A DNA stretch of 64,000 nt from Enterobacteriaceae bacterium RIT693 (lineage in GTDB: Bacteria; Pseudomonadota; Gammaproteobacteria; Enterobacterales; Enterobacteriaceae), in contig WJYK01000013.1 in NCBI GenBank assembly GCA_009668225.1, forward strand, positions 52,841 to 116,840, given 5' to 3'. Below the pieces are notes generated by a model. The model worked only from the letters and a program-made list of their open reading frames with translations, did not search any database and was not told where the DNA came from. Of the stretch, positions 62,229 to 64,000 are shown piece after piece; positions within the stretch are counted from its first letter, which is position 1; each line of letters opens with the position of its first letter. The translations under genes were made by a program, and so were the position numbers.

Positions 62229-64000
62229 ATGAAGATTGAAGAACGATTGAAGTTTTTAGCCAACAGCAATTCTAACTACTCTTTACTCTGGGCTCAGTGG
62301 GAGTTTGATAAAAAACTACTTGCACGAGCATTAAATACCGTATCCAGAGATTTCCCGCATTATAGCCTGCATGATGCCAGCCATTCCTCTACTATCATCA
62401 CTCAAATTGAAAAGGTCATTGCACCTAACATAGAAAAGCTTTCAGCGACTGATTGTTGGTTATTGCTTGAATCATGCTATTGGCATGATGCCGGAATGAT
62501 CATAAGTAATGATGAAAAGAAAAAACTTTTAGAAAGTGAAGATTTTCGTGGTCATTTAGAGGAACTTGCACAAGGTAGCCATGAACTAGCAAGTCACGCA
62601 AAAGCCATTTTGGAAGGGAAAGAACAGAATGATATTAAGAAGGCCCTACAGATTTCTAACTCTTTAACCTTTGTCATTGCCGACTATTTTCGTGTCCTAC
62701 ATGCAGATCGTTCTGGGTGGAATGTCAGCGATCCAACAAGGATCAAGGTTAACTCACCTAGAACATCGCTTATACCACAGCGTCTTTTTAATTTTGTTGC
62801 GGAGATAGTGCAATGTCATGGGAAGAATAGAGAAGCAATTTTAGAGATTGTCAAATATAATGATGGCATGGACGCTAACGATTATGCTCATCCTCGTTAT
62901 ATTGCAGCACTACTTCGTATTGGCGATTTGCTCGACATTGATGATGGCCGATTCTGCCCAACACTTCTTGCAAACATTGGTGACGTGCCACAATCATCCC
63001 ACGATCATCAGCACAAACATGCTTCCATTAAACATTTATTTATAACCAGTGATGTTATAGAAATTGAAGCTGAATGTGAAGAATATGGAGGGTATCATGC
63101 ACAACAATCATGGTTTAGTTATATTCAAGATGAGTTTGATTATCAGAAGCGTGTCTGGAATGAGATTGTTCCTGACAACACTTATCGATCATTACCAACA
63201 ACAGGAAAATTAAAGTGTAGTATAAAAAACCTCATCACACTCGACTCAAGAGTGCCCAAAATAACTCTGGATCCGAAGAGAATTTATGAGTATTTAGCGG
63301 GTTTTCAATTATATAGTGAAGACTATCCTTTTATTCGGGAAGTTATACAGAATTCTATAGATGCAACATACTATCGTGCATGGGAAGAGTTAAACTATAC
63401 TGAAAGTATTGAACTATTATCTGATGCCGAATGTCGTGATTCTTTTGAAGAGTATGTAAAAAAATACCCGGTGCATGTCTCAATCAAAGAACAGTGTATT
63501 CAAGAAGGATTAATAAAATGTGAGCTGAGAGTTGTAGATCAGGGAACGGGAATGGCCCTGGATGAAATAAAAAAAATTTTACATGTCGGCTCTGAGTCAG
63601 TCAAAGAACGCAAGCTAGCGCAAAGAAAAATGCCGGAGTGGGTAAAACCAGCAGGTTATTTTGGTATCGGTTTGCATTCTGTTTTTAACTTCTGTGAAAA
63701 GGTCGTGATAAAAACAAAGAAAATAGGTTTTCCATGCTATGAAATGACTGTTGAAAAAATTGATGGCATGAGTATTACTTTAGTCGAATTAGATGGTGAA
63801 AAAAATATAGGAACGGAATTATTAGCATATTTTTATAGCCCAGAAACACCTCGGCATTATTATGATAATGGCACTAGGAGTCATGGTAAATATGATCCCT
63901 TATGTGATGATGTTCCACCTTATTTTTCAACAGTAGTAAGGGAGGCTATATCGGATAATTTTAATATGTATCCGATGGATATTTATTTTAATAATGAGGT
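62229..64000 (+). CDS. HD-domain / Hsp90-like (GHKL) ATPase fusion, N-terminal 590 codons, runs off the window
   Basis: The forward frame from ATG 62229 (GAGAAG upstream) is open to the end of the window. Residues 1 to about 260 form an HD-type phosphohydrolase-like domain: PHYSLHDASHSS with His48 and His52, CYWHDAGM with the His86-Asp87 pair, and RYIAALLRIGDLLDIDDGR. From about 350 a GHKL ATPase follows with the N-box IREVIQNSIDAT (around 370), DQGTGM (around 436) and the lid GYFGIGLHSVFNF (around 475), as in Hsp90, MutL and MORC. The DNA is visibly more AT-rich than the rest of the window, a sign of horizontal transfer. Architectures like this occur among bacterial conflict or stress systems, but no partner gene can be seen here, so the role is open. 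Confidence 0.85.
   Translation, partial: MKIEERLKFLANSNSNYSLLWAQWEFDKKLLARALNTVSRDFPHYSLHDASHSSTIITQIEKVIAPNIEKLSATDCWLLLESCYWHDAGMIISNDEKKKLLESEDFRGHLEELAQGSHELASHAKAILEGKEQNDIKKALQISNSLTFVIADYFRVLHADRSGWNVSDPTRIKVNSPRTSLIPQRLFNFVAEIVQCHGKNREAILEIVKYNDGMDANDYAHPRYIAALLRIGDLLDIDDGRFCPTLLANIGDVPQSSHDHQHKHASIKHLFITSDVIEIEAECEEYGGYHAQQSWFSYIQDEFDYQKRVWNEIVPDNTYRSLPTTGKLKCSIKNLITLDSRVPKITLDPKRIYEYLAGFQLYSEDYPFIREVIQNSIDATYYRAWEELNYTESIELLSDAECRDSFEEYVKKYPVHVSIKEQCIQEGLIKCELRVVDQGTGMALDEIKKILHVGSESVKERKLAQRKMPEWVKPAGYFGIGLHSVFNFCEKVVIKTKKIGFPCYEMTVEKIDGMSITLVELDGEKNIGTELLAYFYSPETPRHYYDNGTRSHGKYDPLCDDVPPYFSTVVREAISDNFNMYPMDIYFNNE

Noticed and set aside
62848..63045. 65-codon forward frame with hydrophobic content
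   Set aside because: It is out of frame within the HD-GHKL gene, whose own frame is open over the whole region and shows clear motifs.

Overview
The window comes from a chromosome of the family Enterobacteriaceae. Most of it follows, gene for gene, the Escherichia coli K-12 segment from argW and yfdC through mlaA, fadL, fadIJ, sixA, prmB, aroC, mepA, mnmC, fabB, flk, pdxB, truA, accD, folC, purF and ubiX to hisJQMP, and the proteins are close to their E. coli counterparts. The genus cannot be fixed from the sequence alone. The mid-50s GC content, a D-arabinitol (dal) operon of Klebsiella type and several extra operons suggest a Cedecea/Enterobacter/Klebsiella-like organism (inference).

Layout. 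(1) 1-3.7 kb is a patchwork: the start of ymjA, a remnant of a membrane-fusion protein, an uncharacterised 159-aa protein, a small lipoprotein, a small secreted Cys-containing protein, two Nudix hydrolases and yaiL. (2) 3.8-8.8 kb holds tRNA-Arg(CCT) (argW) and a mannose-family PTS operon (IIA-IIB-IIC-IID plus a tyrosine-phosphatase-like protein) with an RpiR-type regulator. (3) 8.9-17.2 kb holds yfdC, a complete cytochrome c maturation operon ccmABCDEFGH, and mlaA. (4) 17.3-23.2 kb is a tightly overlapping four-gene operon of three SPFH (HflK/HflC-like) membrane proteins, one with a His-rich tail, and a P1B-type metal ATPase. (5) 23.3-30.3 kb holds fatty-acid uptake and anaerobic beta-oxidation genes (fadL, yfcZ, fadIJ) with recognisable FadR boxes, then sixA and smrB. 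(6) 30.5-39.9 kb holds prmB, aroC, mepA, yfcA, epmC, yfcL, mnmC, fabB and yfcJ. (7) 39.9-40.6 kb is a gene-free stretch containing a 574-bp, highly structured inverted-duplication element. (8) 40.6-51.8 kb holds flk, pdxB, usg, truA, dedA, accD, folC, dedD, cvpA, purF and ubiX. (9) 52.0-56.1 kb holds argT and hisJQMP, with a sigma-54 type promoter in front of argT. (10) 56.1-61.5 kb is the divergent dalR / dalDKT locus for D-arabinitol use. (11) 61.8-64 kb holds an SfsB/Ner-like regulator and then, in clearly AT-rich DNA, the first 590 codons of a fused HD-domain/Hsp90-like (GHKL) ATPase that runs off the window.

Functional themes: lipid metabolism is co-ordinated (FadR sites at fadL, fadI and fabB; a FabR site at fabB; accD; mlaA for outer-membrane lipid asymmetry). 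Envelope and periplasm maturation is represented by ccm, mepA, dedD and dedA. Amino-acid uptake is a nitrogen-regulated ABC system. Two carbohydrate modules (a PTS and dal) are inserted at the edges of conserved blocks. A family of short GC-rich palindromic repeats sits at the 3' ends of six transcription units.

The most unusual parts are the SPFH/P-type ATPase operon, the inverted-duplication element between yfcJ and flk, the phosphatase inside the PTS operon, and the HD-GHKL ATPase at the right edge.
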